Positions 42,489 through 51,727 are shown, counted from the stretch's first letter. The stretch: DNA of 64,000 bases from Oscillatoria sp. FACHB-1406 (GCF_014698145.1 NZ_JACJSM010000014.1:62001-126000), one strand, 5' to 3'. Numbers and translations: made by a program. Notes: generated by a model not told the origin, from the sequence alone.

Positions 42489-44446
42489 TTTTTCAAGAAT
42501 TAGTATTAGAAAACTTTGGTCCTTATAAAGGACGACAGATCCTCAATCTTTGCCCGGGTCAAAACCAGCAAACCATTATTCTATTCGGTGGTCTGAACGG
42601 CGGCGGGAAAACGACATTGATGGATGCCCTTCGTCTGGCACTCTATGGGCATCGTGCCTCCTGCTCGACTCGCGGTAGCCTCAGCTATCCTGAATTCCTC
42701 AAACAGTGCATTAATCGGCAAGCGCAGGCCTCTACGATAGAATTGAGCTTCCAGCAAACCCTAAATAATGAGGCACAAGCCACTGAGTTTAGGATTTACC
42801 GTACCTGGACTGAGCAGATTAGTGGTCGAGATACCCTGAAAGTTACGGTTAATGGTGAACTTGCGCCCGATCTCGCACAGAAATGGGATGAGCGCATTGA
42901 AGATTTACTGCCCTTGGGAATCTCCCGTTTATTTTTATTTGACGGCGAGCAAGTTGGTGAATTAGCCGATCGCGATGTGCTGCCGCAATCTGTTACCAGT
43001 GCCATCCGATCGCTGTTAGGACTCGAATTACCCGATCGCCTTTCTGCCGACCTCGATGTATTGACTACCCGCAAGCGTAAAGCCTTGGCAACGACTCAAC
43101 AACAGGCGCAGCTATCGGATCTCGAGCAACGTCTGGAATCCCAGGAGCAAGAACGCCGTTCTATTAAAAAGAAAATTGCTGCAATTCAACAAAAGCTGGA
43201 CAAGGCGGAAGAGAAATTGCGGCAGGCGGAGGAACGGTTTCTGGCTGAGGGGGGCAAAATTGCAGCAGAGCAATCCCAGCAAGAACAGCAGCACCAACAG
43301 GCGAGGAACAAAGCTGACGATCGCCGCGCCGCCTTACGGGAGGTTGCAGCGGGAGTTTTGCCTCTGGCATTAATTCAGCCTTTGCTTAAGGAAGCTCAAA
43401 TTCAAGCTCAGCAGGAGATTCGGCAACAACAACTCGAGTCTGCTGGTGAGTTGTTGAAGGAACGGAACCAGGCTTTGCTTCAGTTTGTTAGATCGCTAGA
43501 CCTAGGAACGAAGCAGCTTAAGCAAATTCGTTCGTTTCTTGCAAAACAAGAAAAGGAAGTCTCACAGGAGAAAGAGGAGACTTGGCTGGGTGCAGATGTA
43601 GATACCTTTCATCAACTCACGAACACATTGCAGTATGGTCTGCCTCATCAGTGCCAGGTAGCGACAGAGCATTTGAAGCAGCTTCAGACCTACCAGGAGG
43701 AGATCGAGACCATTGAACGCTATCTCGCGACTGCTGCCTCCCCGGAGATGTATGACAAGCTCGTGCAGCAGGTGCGGCAGGCACAGGCACAAGTCGTAAG
43801 CCTCAAAGCCGATCGCGAACACAGTCAACGGCTTCTTGACCAAGCAGAACAAACCCTTGCCCGCACTGGGCAGGAACTAATGGATTATAGCAAGCTGGCG
43901 ATCGAGCGCAAAAATGACGAACATACCTTGGCGGCGATCGCTAAAGTCCAAGATACTCTCAAGGTGTTTCAGCACAAGCTGAAACTCCGTAAGCTCAATC
44001 AGCTTGAAAGTTTGGTGACTGAGTGCTTTCTTTACTTGCTGCACAAATCGAATTTAGTGCATCGGGTTCAAATCGACACCGAAACCTTCAGCCTCTCTCT
44101 GTTTGACTGCGAAGGGCAAGCTGTCCTCAAACATCGGCTATCTGCGGGTGAGAAACAGCTATTGGCAATTTCCCTGTTGTGGGGATTAGCCCGTGCTTCG
44201 GGTCGGCAGTTACCTGTGGCGATCGATACTCCACTAGGTCGGCTTGATTCCTCTCATCGCAAGAATCTGGTCGATCGCTACTTCCCACAAGCCAGCCATC
44301 AAGTGTTGCTCCTCTCGACGGATACTGAGATTGGCAAGACGGAGGTGAAGCGGTTGCGGGAAAATAGGGCGATCGCTCGTGAATACTTGCTTAAGTACGA
44401 TCGCACTAAGCATCAAACCCAAGTAAAATCTGGTTACTTTCGGTAG
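42485..44446 (+). CDS. dndD: DNA phosphorothioation ATPase DndD (SMC/Rad50-like)
   Basis: A 653-residue ABC-type ATPase. Walker A is FGGLNGGGKTTLMDALRLAL (about 35-54), after ELVLENFGPYKGRQILNL. Long coiled coils (about 195-280 and 390-480) rich in Q/E/R follow. The signature LSAGEKQLLAISLLWGLARA and Walker B VAIDTPLGRLDSSHR lie near residues 550-600. DndD is thought to open or nick DNA for sulfur insertion. It overlaps the small gene before it by 4 bp. Confidence 0.93.
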   Translation: MIFQELVLENFGPYKGRQILNLCPGQNQQTIILFGGLNGGGKTTLMDALRLALYGHRASCSTRGSLSYPEFLKQCINRQAQASTIELSFQQTLNNEAQATEFRIYRTWTEQISGRDTLKVTVNGELAPDLAQKWDERIEDLLPLGISRLFLFDGEQVGELADRDVLPQSVTSAIRSLLGLELPDRLSADLDVLTTRKRKALATTQQQAQLSDLEQRLESQEQERRSIKKKIAAIQQKLDKAEEKLRQAEERFLAEGGKIAAEQSQQEQQHQQARNKADDRRAALREVAAGVLPLALIQPLLKEAQIQAQQEIRQQQLESAGELLKERNQALLQFVRSLDLGTKQLKQIRSFLAKQEKEVSQEKEETWLGADVDTFHQLTNTLQYGLPHQCQVATEHLKQLQTYQEEIETIERYLATAASPEMYDKLVQQVRQAQAQVVSLKADREHSQRLLDQAEQTLARTGQELMDYSKLAIERKNDEHTLAAIAKVQDTLKVFQHKLKLRKLNQLESLVTECFLYLLHKSNLVHRVQIDTETFSLSLFDCEGQAVLKHRLSAGEKQLLAISLLWGLARASGRQLPVAIDTPLGRLDSSHRKNLVDRYFPQASHQVLLLSTDTEIGKTEVKRLRENRAIAREYLLKYDRTKHQTQVKSGYFR

Positions 44447-44451
44447 AGTCT

Positions 44452-44544
44452 ATGGAACCTCCTATTGAACGAGTCCGTATTTCTCAAGCGGCGAAGGATC
44501 GACCGATCGATCTCAAGCGTGCTACCAAGAGCGAGAGGATTTAG
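44452..44544 (+). pseudogene. dndE: Truncated dndE (N-terminal 30 codons only)
   Basis: The ATG lies 6 bp after the dndD stop. The frame encodes MEPPIERVRISQAAKDRPID followed by LKRATKSERI and a stop. The first part matches DndE as I remember it (EPPIERVRIS...KLKRATKIENW). The rest of DndE, including the Cys-Arg-Trp segment after TKIENWN, is absent from the following sequence. DndE binds nicked DNA and is needed for modification in studied systems, so this cluster may be inactive unless dndE exists elsewhere. Confidence 0.75.
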
Positions 44545-44584
44545 TTAGACTTAAAGGGATATAAGTAGACTTGAAAGGATGTGA
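44544..44584 (+). repeat. Two imperfect 20-21 bp direct repeats
   Basis: GTTAGACTTAAAGGGATATAA (split as GTTAGACTTAAAGGGATATA plus A) at 44544-44564 and GTAGACTTGAAAGGATGTGA at 44565-44584 stand between the dndE stub and the next gene. They may be binding sites for a regulator of the DUF262 gene or a scar of the event that removed dndE. Confidence 0.6.
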
Positions 44585-44597
44585 GTAGAAGTAGAGT

Positions 44598-46393
44598 ATG
44601 AGTACCACTCCTAAAGGTATGAGCATCCTTGAGATGTACCGTTGGTACAGAAGCAATAAGCTGATCGTTAATCGTAGGTATCAGCGTAAGCTCGTCTGGA
44701 CTAAGGCAGAAAAGGCTGGACTTATACAAAGCCTACTTTTAAATTACCCAATTCCACTGATATTACTTGGTGGATTCAAAACTAATGAGGAAGAAGAAAC
44801 ATACGAGATTATTGATGGAATGCAAAGGCTAAATGCCATATTTGGCTTCATTGAAAATGAGTTTTCAGTTGATGACAAATTCTTTGATATTACAAAGCAT
44901 CCTTTGGCTCATGAGTTAAGTAAAAAGGGAGTTTTTGAGCCAGCAGATTCAGCAAAATCAGTTTTTTTAAGGCAAGCACTTGTGTTAACTTCCTAGAGTA
45001 TTCACTTGCTGTCACAATTTATCGAACTAATTCGGTCAAAGACATTGAGGATATTTTTAATCGAATTAATGCAAATGGGAAACATTTATCACCTCAAGAG
45101 GTTAGACAAGCAGGTGTAACAACAAGATTTTCGGGGTTGGTTAGATCTCTTGCCGCTGAGATTCGTGGAGATGTATCTAGGGAAGAGTTACCTCTTACTG
45201 AAATGCCTGAGATTAGCATTGATGCTAAATCAATTACGCTTGGCTATGGCATTCTCGCTGATGATACCTTTTGGTGTAGCCAAGGAATTCTGCGCGTTTC
45301 TGGTCTTCGCGATAGTGAGGACGAGCAGCTATTAGCCGATATTATTCTATCTATAGCATTGGGCAAGCCTTTTGCCGCCAGCAAAGAAAACTTTGATGCC
45401 TATTACGGAAAAGGTGAGGATAATAAGCTAGATGAAATAGAACTAGCTGTTGCTAGGTATGGAGAGGATAAGCTTCGGGCAGATATCAAGACAGTTCTAT
45501 CTTATATAAAAAGTTCTATTACGATTGCATCTAATTCTAATGAAAGAAATTTCTTGAGAAATGTTTTAAGGAGGAAATCAGGAGCCGGAAATCCTGTTAA
45601 AGAACCCTTTTACACATTATTCATGGCTTTTTATCACCTGATCATTAAAGAGGCAAAGGAGCCTTTTGAATGTGAAGAAATTTTTAAATCTGTTACGGCA
45701 TTAATTAAAAAAATTAAGATGAGTTCGACGGTAAAAACTGAAAATAGAATTCATAACATAAGTCTTACTAAAGGACTTATTCAGGATTATTTTAAGCAAT
45801 CAAGCAATTCTCTGCGTAGCAGCGGTTCCTATGCTGTAGATTTTGAAAATTACTTGAGACGTTCAAAAACGGAAGCTGCAAATTACGATTTTAAGCAGGG
45901 GTTTTATACCTTGGTCAATAAAAATCGTAGTTTTGATAAACAAAGCTTTGAAAAGATTCTGCAAAATGTAGCAGCGATGGCAAATTTAGGAAAAGGAAAA
46001 AAAGGATATATATTTGTTGGGGTAACTGATAAGGAAGCAGATACTAAACGAATTGAACAGTTAGATAAAATTAGTGTCCCTAGATTCTACTCATTTGGTG
46101 TTGTGGGGTTAGAAAGAGAGGCAAAACTACATAATGTCACGCTCGATCAATACATATTATTTATTAGTCGAAAAATCCGTGATTCTGCCCTCCAAGAATG
46201 GTTGAAAACGTTAGTAAATACAAGCCTAACGCCAATAACATACATGGAACACACAGTTCTGATGATTGAAGTCAAAGCTGGCGACCAACCAGCATGGTAT
46301 GGTGACAAGCTCTACATTCGCGATGGACATGAGAAAAAGCCCCAAGAAGTGTCCGGCGAACAAATTAATGCTGTCTATAGTCTTTTTAGATGA
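44598..46393 (+). pseudogene. DUF262/ParB-like plus AlbA_2 (Schlafen-type) protein, frameshifted
   Basis: The first frame (44598-44996) encodes the DUF262 start, LEMYRWYRSNKLIVNRRYQR and the DGQR-like motif EIIDGMQRLNAIFGFIEN. At a run of seven T (44962-44968) the reading shifts. The second frame resumes with KASTCVNFLEYSLAVTIYRT and IFNRINANGKHLSPQEVRQA and continues to 46393. The C-terminal part has the AlbA_2 ATP-binding pattern (EAANYDFKQGF; NLGKGKKGYIFVGVTDKEAD; LYIRDGHEKKPQEV). DUF262 proteins are nucleases of type IV-like restriction (GmrSD relatives). One extra or missing T would restore about 598 residues. Base use is AT-rich and HIP1-free, unlike the neighbours. Confidence 0.8.
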
Positions 46394-46427
46394 AAGATGA
46401 GCATTTTCAGCTTTATGACACTCCAGG

Positions 46428-46679
46428 TTACTTGGTTGTCTCTAATTGGTATTTACCGTCTGAAAGCTTTGTGAAGTCTTTCTGGGAAACTGAGTTTTTC
46501 CGATTTACACCCGCACATCGCCGCTCGATCGCTCCACGTACCATTGCTCTTGGATCTTTCGTATTAAAGGTGTACAACCCTTTGTCTAAGATTGCCTGGG
46601 TAATTTCTGCTGCTGTCATAGGTTGCTTCGCTTCCTTTAGCACCTCGATCGCTGCCTCAGCAATAGTTCGCTTTTCCAT
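46428..46679 (-). CDS. HARE-HTH domain protein
   Basis: An 83-residue protein beginning MEKRTIAEAAIEVLKEAKQP, then MTAAEITQAILDKGLYTFNT and KDPRAMVRGAIERRCAGVNRK. This is the HB1/ASXL/restriction-endonuclease helix-turn-helix (HARE-HTH), seen fused to restriction enzymes and RNA polymerase delta, and thought to bind DNA, possibly modified DNA. Here it stands alone. It is the last of four minus-strand genes running from 48583; the gap to the gene upstream is 26 bp. The frame opens four codons earlier (Met at 46691). Confidence 0.8.
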   Translation of the reverse strand: MEKRTIAEAAIEVLKEAKQPMTAAEITQAILDKGLYTFNTKDPRAMVRGAIERRCAGVNRKNSVSQKDFTKLSDGKYQLETTK

Positions 46680-46704
46680 AAATTGCCTCACACCTTGTAA
46701 TAGA

Positions 46705-46899
46705 TTACGCCCGATCGCGGCGTTCTTTCATCTGCGCCATTATATCTGCAACAGTCAGCCCATCTTGCCACTGGTGCCGCTCTTTTGTATAGTCGCCACT
46801 CCCCGTATCAAACTGATGGAGAAAGCGCACCATGCCGACGTAGCCCAGTTCCTTACGCAGTGCCGCCAAACCTTGTCGTCTAAGTTCCATTGGGGTCAT
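46705..46899 (-). CDS. Antitoxin-like small protein paired with a PIN toxin
   Basis: A 64-residue protein beginning MTPMELRRQGLAALRKELGY, then VGMVRFLHQFDTGSGDYTKE and RHQWQDGLTVADIMAQMKER. I know this pattern (GLxAL...LG..G..RFLxQF..G.GDYTxERHQW) from small proteins encoded next to PIN-domain genes. It overlaps the 3' end of the PIN gene by 20 bp, as usual for toxin-antitoxin pairs. The start at 46899 is chosen over 46929 because conservation begins there. Confidence 0.75.
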   Translation of the reverse strand: MTPMELRRQGLAALRKELGYVGMVRFLHQFDTGSGDYTKERHQWQDGLTVADIMAQMKERRDRA

Positions 46900-47359
46900 T
46901 GTCAGAATCTCCTGTTTGAAGTGTTGCAATCAGCCATGTAGCGGGGTTATCCACAGCTACAGTCAGGGAGTTACGGTATCGAGCCGCCCTTCTCAATAAT
47001 CGATCGTCTGTTGATAAAAAAACATCAGCTCGAGCAATTTCAGAACAGGCAAGATGGATGGCATCGAATCCTTGAAAGCCCAGGTTCTGTAATTCCTCGC
47101 CTCGATTGGCAGCTATTTCATCAACCAGAACGCGCGATCGCGCCATCAGCAAGGCTCCCTCAATCCTTTGCCGTCGCTCTGGGTCAGCAATTTGAGCCAC
47201 CTCGGTTTCAACCATCTCACTGCTAATCAGTTCCCATACACCCCTCTCGCAGTGCTCCAAAATCGCCAGGATGGCTTCAGTCTCCACTCGAATCCGCGAC
47301 TGTGTTTGGTCGTCGAATGGGCGGTTGAAACAGCAAACATCCAAATAAATACGAGGCAT
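46880..47359 (-). CDS. PIN-domain ribonuclease, toxin component
   Basis: A 159-residue protein. The acidic residues of the PIN site are visible: IYLDVCCFNRPFDDQTQSRI (Asp near residue 6), VETEAILAILEHCERG, FDAIHLACSEIARADVFLST and DDRLLRRA. VapC-type toxins cleave tRNA or rRNA. It begins 6 bp after the stop of the DndC-like gene, so it belongs to that operon. The overlapping antitoxin-like gene is at 46705-46899. Confidence 0.85.
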   Translation of the reverse strand: MPRIYLDVCCFNRPFDDQTQSRIRVETEAILAILEHCERGVWELISSEMVETEVAQIADPERRQRIEGALLMARSRVLVDEIAANRGEELQNLGFQGFDAIHLACSEIARADVFLSTDDRLLRRAARYRNSLTVAVDNPATWLIATLQTGDSDNDPNGT

Positions 47360-47365
47360 GGAGAC

Positions 47366-48583
47366 TCATCCAACGGGATTAAATTCAGAATCATCAAACA
47401 AGAGATTCTGAATGCTCCCATCGGGAAGAATTTCAGGAAGCCACTCATCGCCTCGATGTTCCGTCCCATCCCAGCGTTCGGGGAAGGTGTTTGCGGCAAT
47501 CAGTTCTTCAATCCGCGCCAATTCTTCATCATTAATCAAGCTGAGTTCTGGCTTGCCGAGCGATCGCGCCGCATCATTCACTTCTGCCTGAATGCCCAAA
47601 ACTTGCTCCAGCATCCAACGTCGCGCATCCAAGTGCAGCGGGCCTAGCCGATTTCTACCAATATACTTAGTTGCTGACTTGCGTTCTTCCCCATGCTTTC
47701 GCAGCCGATACTGCGGTTTGCGGATTTGCCAATACAGCGGTCTGAGTTTGTGAAGCGGGGCAAGATATGCCCACTCGGGTTGAGCGCTTAGGCGATCGAG
47801 CGCAGCATCCTTCTGAACGAGAGGACAGCCGATACACCCTGTTCTAGCATTAAGCGGTTCCTCCCCATCGCTGACATCCTGCCCGTAAACCCTAGCAATC
47901 TCAAAAGTAGGGAACCCAAGCTCTAAATCGGCGTGAAGCAGCCAGTCCCACACATGACAGACCCGCCAATGAACGATCGGTGCTAGCGTATCTGCTACAG
48001 CATCCGAAGACGAATGCTGGAACCAACCCTGACCGCACTCTCCGCCATCTTTCGTACAGCTAACCGCAATCCGCCGATCTCTGGCGGCACTCTCCCCAAC
48101 TCGCACGCCTGTAATCATCAGGAACTTTTCGCCCCGTTCCTGCCGCAGGGCTTCCAATTCCCGTTCCATGCTCATGACTTTGAGCTTAGGCGTACACCAA
48201 CGGAAGGTATTGGACGGTGGCGGCACTCCCCGACCCAAGATGTAGACAAAATAGCGGTGGTCTAATTCTGGCAGCACGACGCGAGTTTCAAACCCACGCT
48301 TGCGAAACTCCTCCAAAATCCCCATTGCTGATGAGTGTAGCGGCGGTAGTTCTTGGCGAGTGTCGGCATAAAGGACGGTTAGGCTCTCAGGCTTGGGAAT
48401 TTGCCCCGTTTCGATCAGGTGGGCAATAAGGGTAACGGTGGCGGAAGAGTCCTTACCCCCAGAAAAGGCGATCGCCCAATGTTTGTAGAAGGAACCGTAA
48501 TGACGCAGCGATTCCGCTGATAGCTCAATGCTGTTCGACAGGGTTAGGCGATCTTCCTCAAACAGACTTAGTGTTCTTGCCAC
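47366..48583 (-). CDS. PAPS-reductase-family protein, DndC-like paralogue
   Basis: A 405-residue ATP pyrophosphatase. The PP-loop is WAIAFSGGKDSSATVTLIAH (about residue 36-55); other motifs are TVLYADTRQELPP, FRWCTPKLKVMS, VSCTKDGGECGQGW and TGCIGCPLVQKDAALDRL, with cysteines that could hold an iron-sulfur cluster. It belongs to the same broad group as DndC but is not an orthologue of the dndC at 41113. It heads an operon with the PIN pair and the HARE-HTH gene and converges on the dnd operon, so the two may be rival or cooperating DNA-sulfur or defence modules. Confidence 0.82.
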   Translation of the reverse strand: MARTLSLFEEDRLTLSNSIELSAESLRHYGSFYKHWAIAFSGGKDSSATVTLIAHLIETGQIPKPESLTVLYADTRQELPPLHSSAMGILEEFRKRGFETRVVLPELDHRYFVYILGRGVPPPSNTFRWCTPKLKVMSMERELEALRQERGEKFLMITGVRVGESAARDRRIAVSCTKDGGECGQGWFQHSSSDAVADTLAPIVHWRVCHVWDWLLHADLELGFPTFEIARVYGQDVSDGEEPLNARTGCIGCPLVQKDAALDRLSAQPEWAYLAPLHKLRPLYWQIRKPQYRLRKHGEERKSATKYIGRNRLGPLHLDARRWMLEQVLGIQAEVNDAARSLGKPELSLINDEELARIEELIAANTFPERWDGTEHRGDEWLPEILPDGSIQNLLFDDSEFNPVG

Positions 48584-48799
48584 AGATATCCACTGCTAAT
48601 AGCGTTGCTTGCTTAGTTTAACAGCTAATTTTCCCGGCGCTATCTCTTTTAGATTTGAACTTTCAACAAGTCTTCTTTAAAGAGTTGCATATCGTTCGTT
48701 TTCTGACTGTTGAATGCCAGAATTGTCGGTAAGCAAACGCTCGCCCGCCTCCAGAGAGCCGAGCGAGCGATTTTTATCGCATTAGTGCAACAGCGGGAT

Positions 48800-50491
48800 T
48801 TAATCGCGTTTAAACACGGACTCGATCGCCGATTGCACCGAATCGCGCGCATCTTTGAGCGTCTGAGCGATGGGACGATCCTCGTGTAAAAAGACGCGGG
48901 CGCAGTTACGTCCCGGCATTCCCGAAATTGATCCGCCGGGATGGGTTCCGGCTCCCGTTAAGTACAGCCCATCAATTGGCGTTTTATAATTGGCTAACTC
49001 CGGCAGCGGGCGGAAGAAAATCATCTGCTCTAGGGTCATATCGATATGGTAATAATTACCCTTGTAAGACCCCAACCGCTCGCCTAACTCGGCAGGACTT
49101 TCAACCGCTCGCGCAATAATCGATTGTTTGAGGTTGGGCGCGTAATCGTTCAACTTGTCAATGACGCGATCGGCAACTTGATTTTTCAACTCATCCGTCC
49201 ACCCAGTGCCTTTCAGCCCATCCTGACGATTTTCGATTTGGTACGGGGCAAAAAACTCAATCCAGAGCGTGTGTTGTCCTGGGGGTGCCATCGAAGGATC
49301 GCGCACCGTCGGCACAACCGCGTAAATAGAAGGATCTTCGTCGGGAATGCGCCCGATGCTGGGATCGCTGTGGGCAATTTCCACGTGCTTTACCGAATCG
49401 GCAATTAAAATCGAGCCGATTAAATACTCATCTTTATGCTCGTGGTGAATAAATTTAGGGGCTTCGGAAAGGGCGCAATCGATTTTTAGAATTGTTTCGT
49501 TGTTATTGACAATGCGGCGATCGAGCCGTTCTCGCAGGTTTTCGTCCGCCTTGTCAACTTCTACCCCATCCATCAGTTGCAGAAAGACCCGTTTGGCATC
49601 AATGTTGGAAATGACGGCTTTGGTGGCTCGATACTCTTCTCCTCCAGCGACGCGTACTCCAACTGCGCGCTTATCATCGACGAGAACTTTCTCAACCGAG
49701 CGATCGGTGAAAATTTTGCCGCCCAGACTGGTTACGAGATTGACTAAAGCAGCCGTTAAAGCGCCCGTACCGCCTTTCGGACGCGCCATACCGGGATCGT
49801 GTCGCATCCCCAGCATAATCGCCCCGAGAGCCAAATTCTTTTGGCTGGGCGGCGCGCCCATTTCCGCAGCTAATCGCGCTAAGGGAGCTTTAATGAATTC
49901 TGAATCGAAGTATTCGTGTAAAATATCTTCGCTGCTAGAGAGTAGAGTGCGGAAAAAATCCAGCGTTCGCCCCGGAACCGCGATGACGGATAATAAATCT
50001 TTCAGTTTGGATAGGTCGTAATTGCCTAAAATGTCTGTTACCGATTTGGGCGGCGCGTTAAACATTGGCGTAATTCCTTTTAGGAGTCGCTGCCAAAAAT
50101 CGATAAATTCGGCGTATTTTTTGGCATCTCGCTGATTGAAGCGGGCAATTTCGGCGCAGGTTTCTTCAACGGATTTACGGGCTAGAAAATACTTGCCATC
50201 GGGATGGGGACAAAAGACTACTGGGTCGCAATAGAGATATTCCAGTCCATATTTTTCCAGTTCTAATTCTTGGACAACCGGCCCTAAGTGGATAAATTCG
50301 TGGTCGATCGCGCAGCGGTTAAAATGAAAACCGGGGGCATCTTGGGGCATGAGTTCTTCGGTTGTGGCTCCACCGCCCGGAATCGGACGTTTTTCGAGCA
50401 AGGCTACGGTATAGCCTTCTTTTAAGAGGTAAGCCGCGCAAGTTAGTCCATTATGACCTGCGCCAATGATGACAATATCGTAAGACTGCAT
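48800..50491 (-). CDS. crtO: Beta-carotene ketolase, CrtO type
   Basis: A 563-residue FAD-dependent oxidoreductase related to phytoene desaturases. The N-terminal dinucleotide motif is VIIGAGHNGLTCAAYLLKEG; EKRPIPGGGATTEELMPQ and FNRCAIDHEFIHLGPVVQEL follow. Other motifs are MARPKGGTGALTAALVNLVT in the middle and IDGLYLTGAGTHPGGSISGM at the C-terminus. Length and motifs fit CrtO, which adds a keto group to beta-carotene to give echinenone. Start ATG at 50491; the upstream 18 codons of the open frame are not conserved. No carotenoid gene neighbours are present. Confidence 0.88.
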   Translation of the reverse strand: MQSYDIVIIGAGHNGLTCAAYLLKEGYTVALLEKRPIPGGGATTEELMPQDAPGFHFNRCAIDHEFIHLGPVVQELELEKYGLEYLYCDPVVFCPHPDGKYFLARKSVEETCAEIARFNQRDAKKYAEFIDFWQRLLKGITPMFNAPPKSVTDILGNYDLSKLKDLLSVIAVPGRTLDFFRTLLSSSEDILHEYFDSEFIKAPLARLAAEMGAPPSQKNLALGAIMLGMRHDPGMARPKGGTGALTAALVNLVTSLGGKIFTDRSVEKVLVDDKRAVGVRVAGGEEYRATKAVISNIDAKRVFLQLMDGVEVDKADENLRERLDRRIVNNNETILKIDCALSEAPKFIHHEHKDEYLIGSILIADSVKHVEIAHSDPSIGRIPDEDPSIYAVVPTVRDPSMAPPGQHTLWIEFFAPYQIENRQDGLKGTGWTDELKNQVADRVIDKLNDYAPNLKQSIIARAVESPAELGERLGSYKGNYYHIDMTLEQMIFFRPLPELANYKTPIDGLYLTGAGTHPGGSISGMPGRNCARVFLHEDRPIAQTLKDARDSVQSAIESVFKRD

Positions 50492-50937
50492 TGTTGGGTG
50501 ATTGTGTGGAAACGAACTCGATCGATGTCGCTCGCTCGGTGGCAACTTACGTTAATGCTGGCTCGACAGCTATTAATTTAAATGGCTAGCAACCGAGCGA
50601 CAAAGTAAACATTCAAGTTCTTAGATTAACGGTTAGTAAAGTGAAACCAGTTCTCGAGTAAGCTGCATGGAATGAAGTTAAGCGCAGACGGGAATTACAA
50701 TCCCCAATTTTATGGAGCGTTACCTTGAATTGGTTGGACTATTGCATCTAAAGTTAACCGCCTAAAACTTGCCTGTTATCTACCATACTCTAGAAAAGAA
50801 CGAGGGGGAATTTTAGATCGTTAATTAAACCTTAAAAATCAACAGACGAGAGCAATTGAGCTTATCCGAGATTCCGAAGGATTTACAGATTTTTTAAAGC
50901 TTTTCAAAATTGCTTGAATTTTATTGAAAAAAGCCGT
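50492..50937. other. Gene-free stretch upstream of crtO
   Basis: A stretch of 446 bp without a supportable gene. AT-rich toward 50800-50930. It should hold the crtO promoter, but I see no clear -35/-10 pair. A hairpin-like A/T stretch near 50880-50935 may end the phosphodiesterase transcript only on the other side, so nothing firm can be said. Confidence 0.6.
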
Positions 50938-51693
50938 TTAAATGTTGGATTTTGAATTCAGCAATGTATTGGTCACGATTTGTTTGACTCCCAGGCGCAC
51001 GAGCGCTTCTAAATCTTCCGCGCGATCGACGGTCCAAGCGCCAACATCAATGCAGCAGTTGCGACTGATTTTAATGAGGTGGGGATTTTCGAGGAGGAGG
51101 TGATATTCGCACAGGAGCATGGTATCTTTTTCGCTTTTGAGTTGGCGAACTTTTTCTTGGTAGTCGGCGGGCGTAAGGGGATAGTAAGCGCGGGGGAGGG
51201 TTGGAGCGATCGCGGCGACGCGATCGACGAATTCATCGCTGAACGAGGCGATGCGAAAGCGGCTTTCCCAGTTGCGATCCCGCAGGGATCCGCGTAGCGG
51301 CGCGCGGATCGTTTCAATTAAACGCTCGATATCCTCCGACGACCAATCATCGCCATCTTTGATTTCCGCGCAAACGCTAGCGGGCGTATCTTGAAGAAAA
51401 TCGAGGGTTTCGGCAAGCGTGGGAATGCGTTCGCCGATGAAGCGATCGCTAAACCACAGTCCCGCATCTAATTGTTTGAGTTGTTCGAGTGTCAGATCTC
51501 TGACATTGCCTGTCCCGTCCGTGGTGCGATTGACTGTCGCATCGTGGATGAGGATGGGAACATTATCGGCACAGAGGCGAACGTCAAATTCAATTGCATT
51601 CGCGCCGCCTTCCATCGCCGCAGCAAAGGCCGCAAGGGTATTTTCGGGCGCGATCGCCGAATACCCACGGTGAGCCACAATTTCAAAGTCCAT
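50938..51693 (-). CDS. Glycerophosphodiester phosphodiesterase family protein
   Basis: A 251-residue GDPD-fold enzyme: MDFEIVAHRGYSAIAPENTL (catalytic His and Glu), FDVRLCADNVPILIHDATVN (Asp and His pair), GERIPTLAETLDFL and VCAEIKDGD. It hydrolyses glycerophosphodiesters to glycerol-3-phosphate and an alcohol. The start at 51693 gives the conserved beginning; 17 more codons are open upstream. Between IETIR and NWESRFRIASF there is an in-frame insertion, APLRGSLRDR, encoded by a GC-rich palindromic repeat (51271-51311). It lies in a surface loop region and probably does not destroy activity. Confidence 0.9.
   Translation of the reverse strand: MDFEIVAHRGYSAIAPENTLAAFAAAMEGGANAIEFDVRLCADNVPILIHDATVNRTTDGTGNVRDLTLEQLKQLDAGLWFSDRFIGERIPTLAETLDFLQDTPASVCAEIKDGDDWSSEDIERLIETIRAPLRGSLRDRNWESRFRIASFSDEFVDRVAAIAPTLPRAYYPLTPADYQEKVRQLKSEKDTMLLCEYHLLLENPHLIKISRNCCIDVGAWTVDRAEDLEALVRLGVKQIVTNTLLNSKSNI
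51271..51311. repeat. Dispersed GC-rich palindromic repeat, copy 2, inside a CDS
   Basis: Begins GTTGCGATCCCGCAGGGATC and continues CGCGTAGCGGCGCGCGGATC, matching the intergenic copy at 10362-10406 apart from a few bases. It keeps the reading frame of the phosphodiesterase gene. Confidence 0.85.
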
Positions 51694-51727
51694 TGCTTTT
51701 GCTTTCTTGGGAGCGAGTCTATAGGGT

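Noticed and set aside
46390-46941. 183-residue plus-strand frame after the DUF262 gene
   Set aside because: It runs antisense to the HARE-HTH and antitoxin-like genes, which have clear family patterns.
50492-50937. Possible small gene or RNA between crtO and the phosphodiesterase
   Set aside because: No frame with a start signal, no hairpin with T-run and no repeat could be supported.
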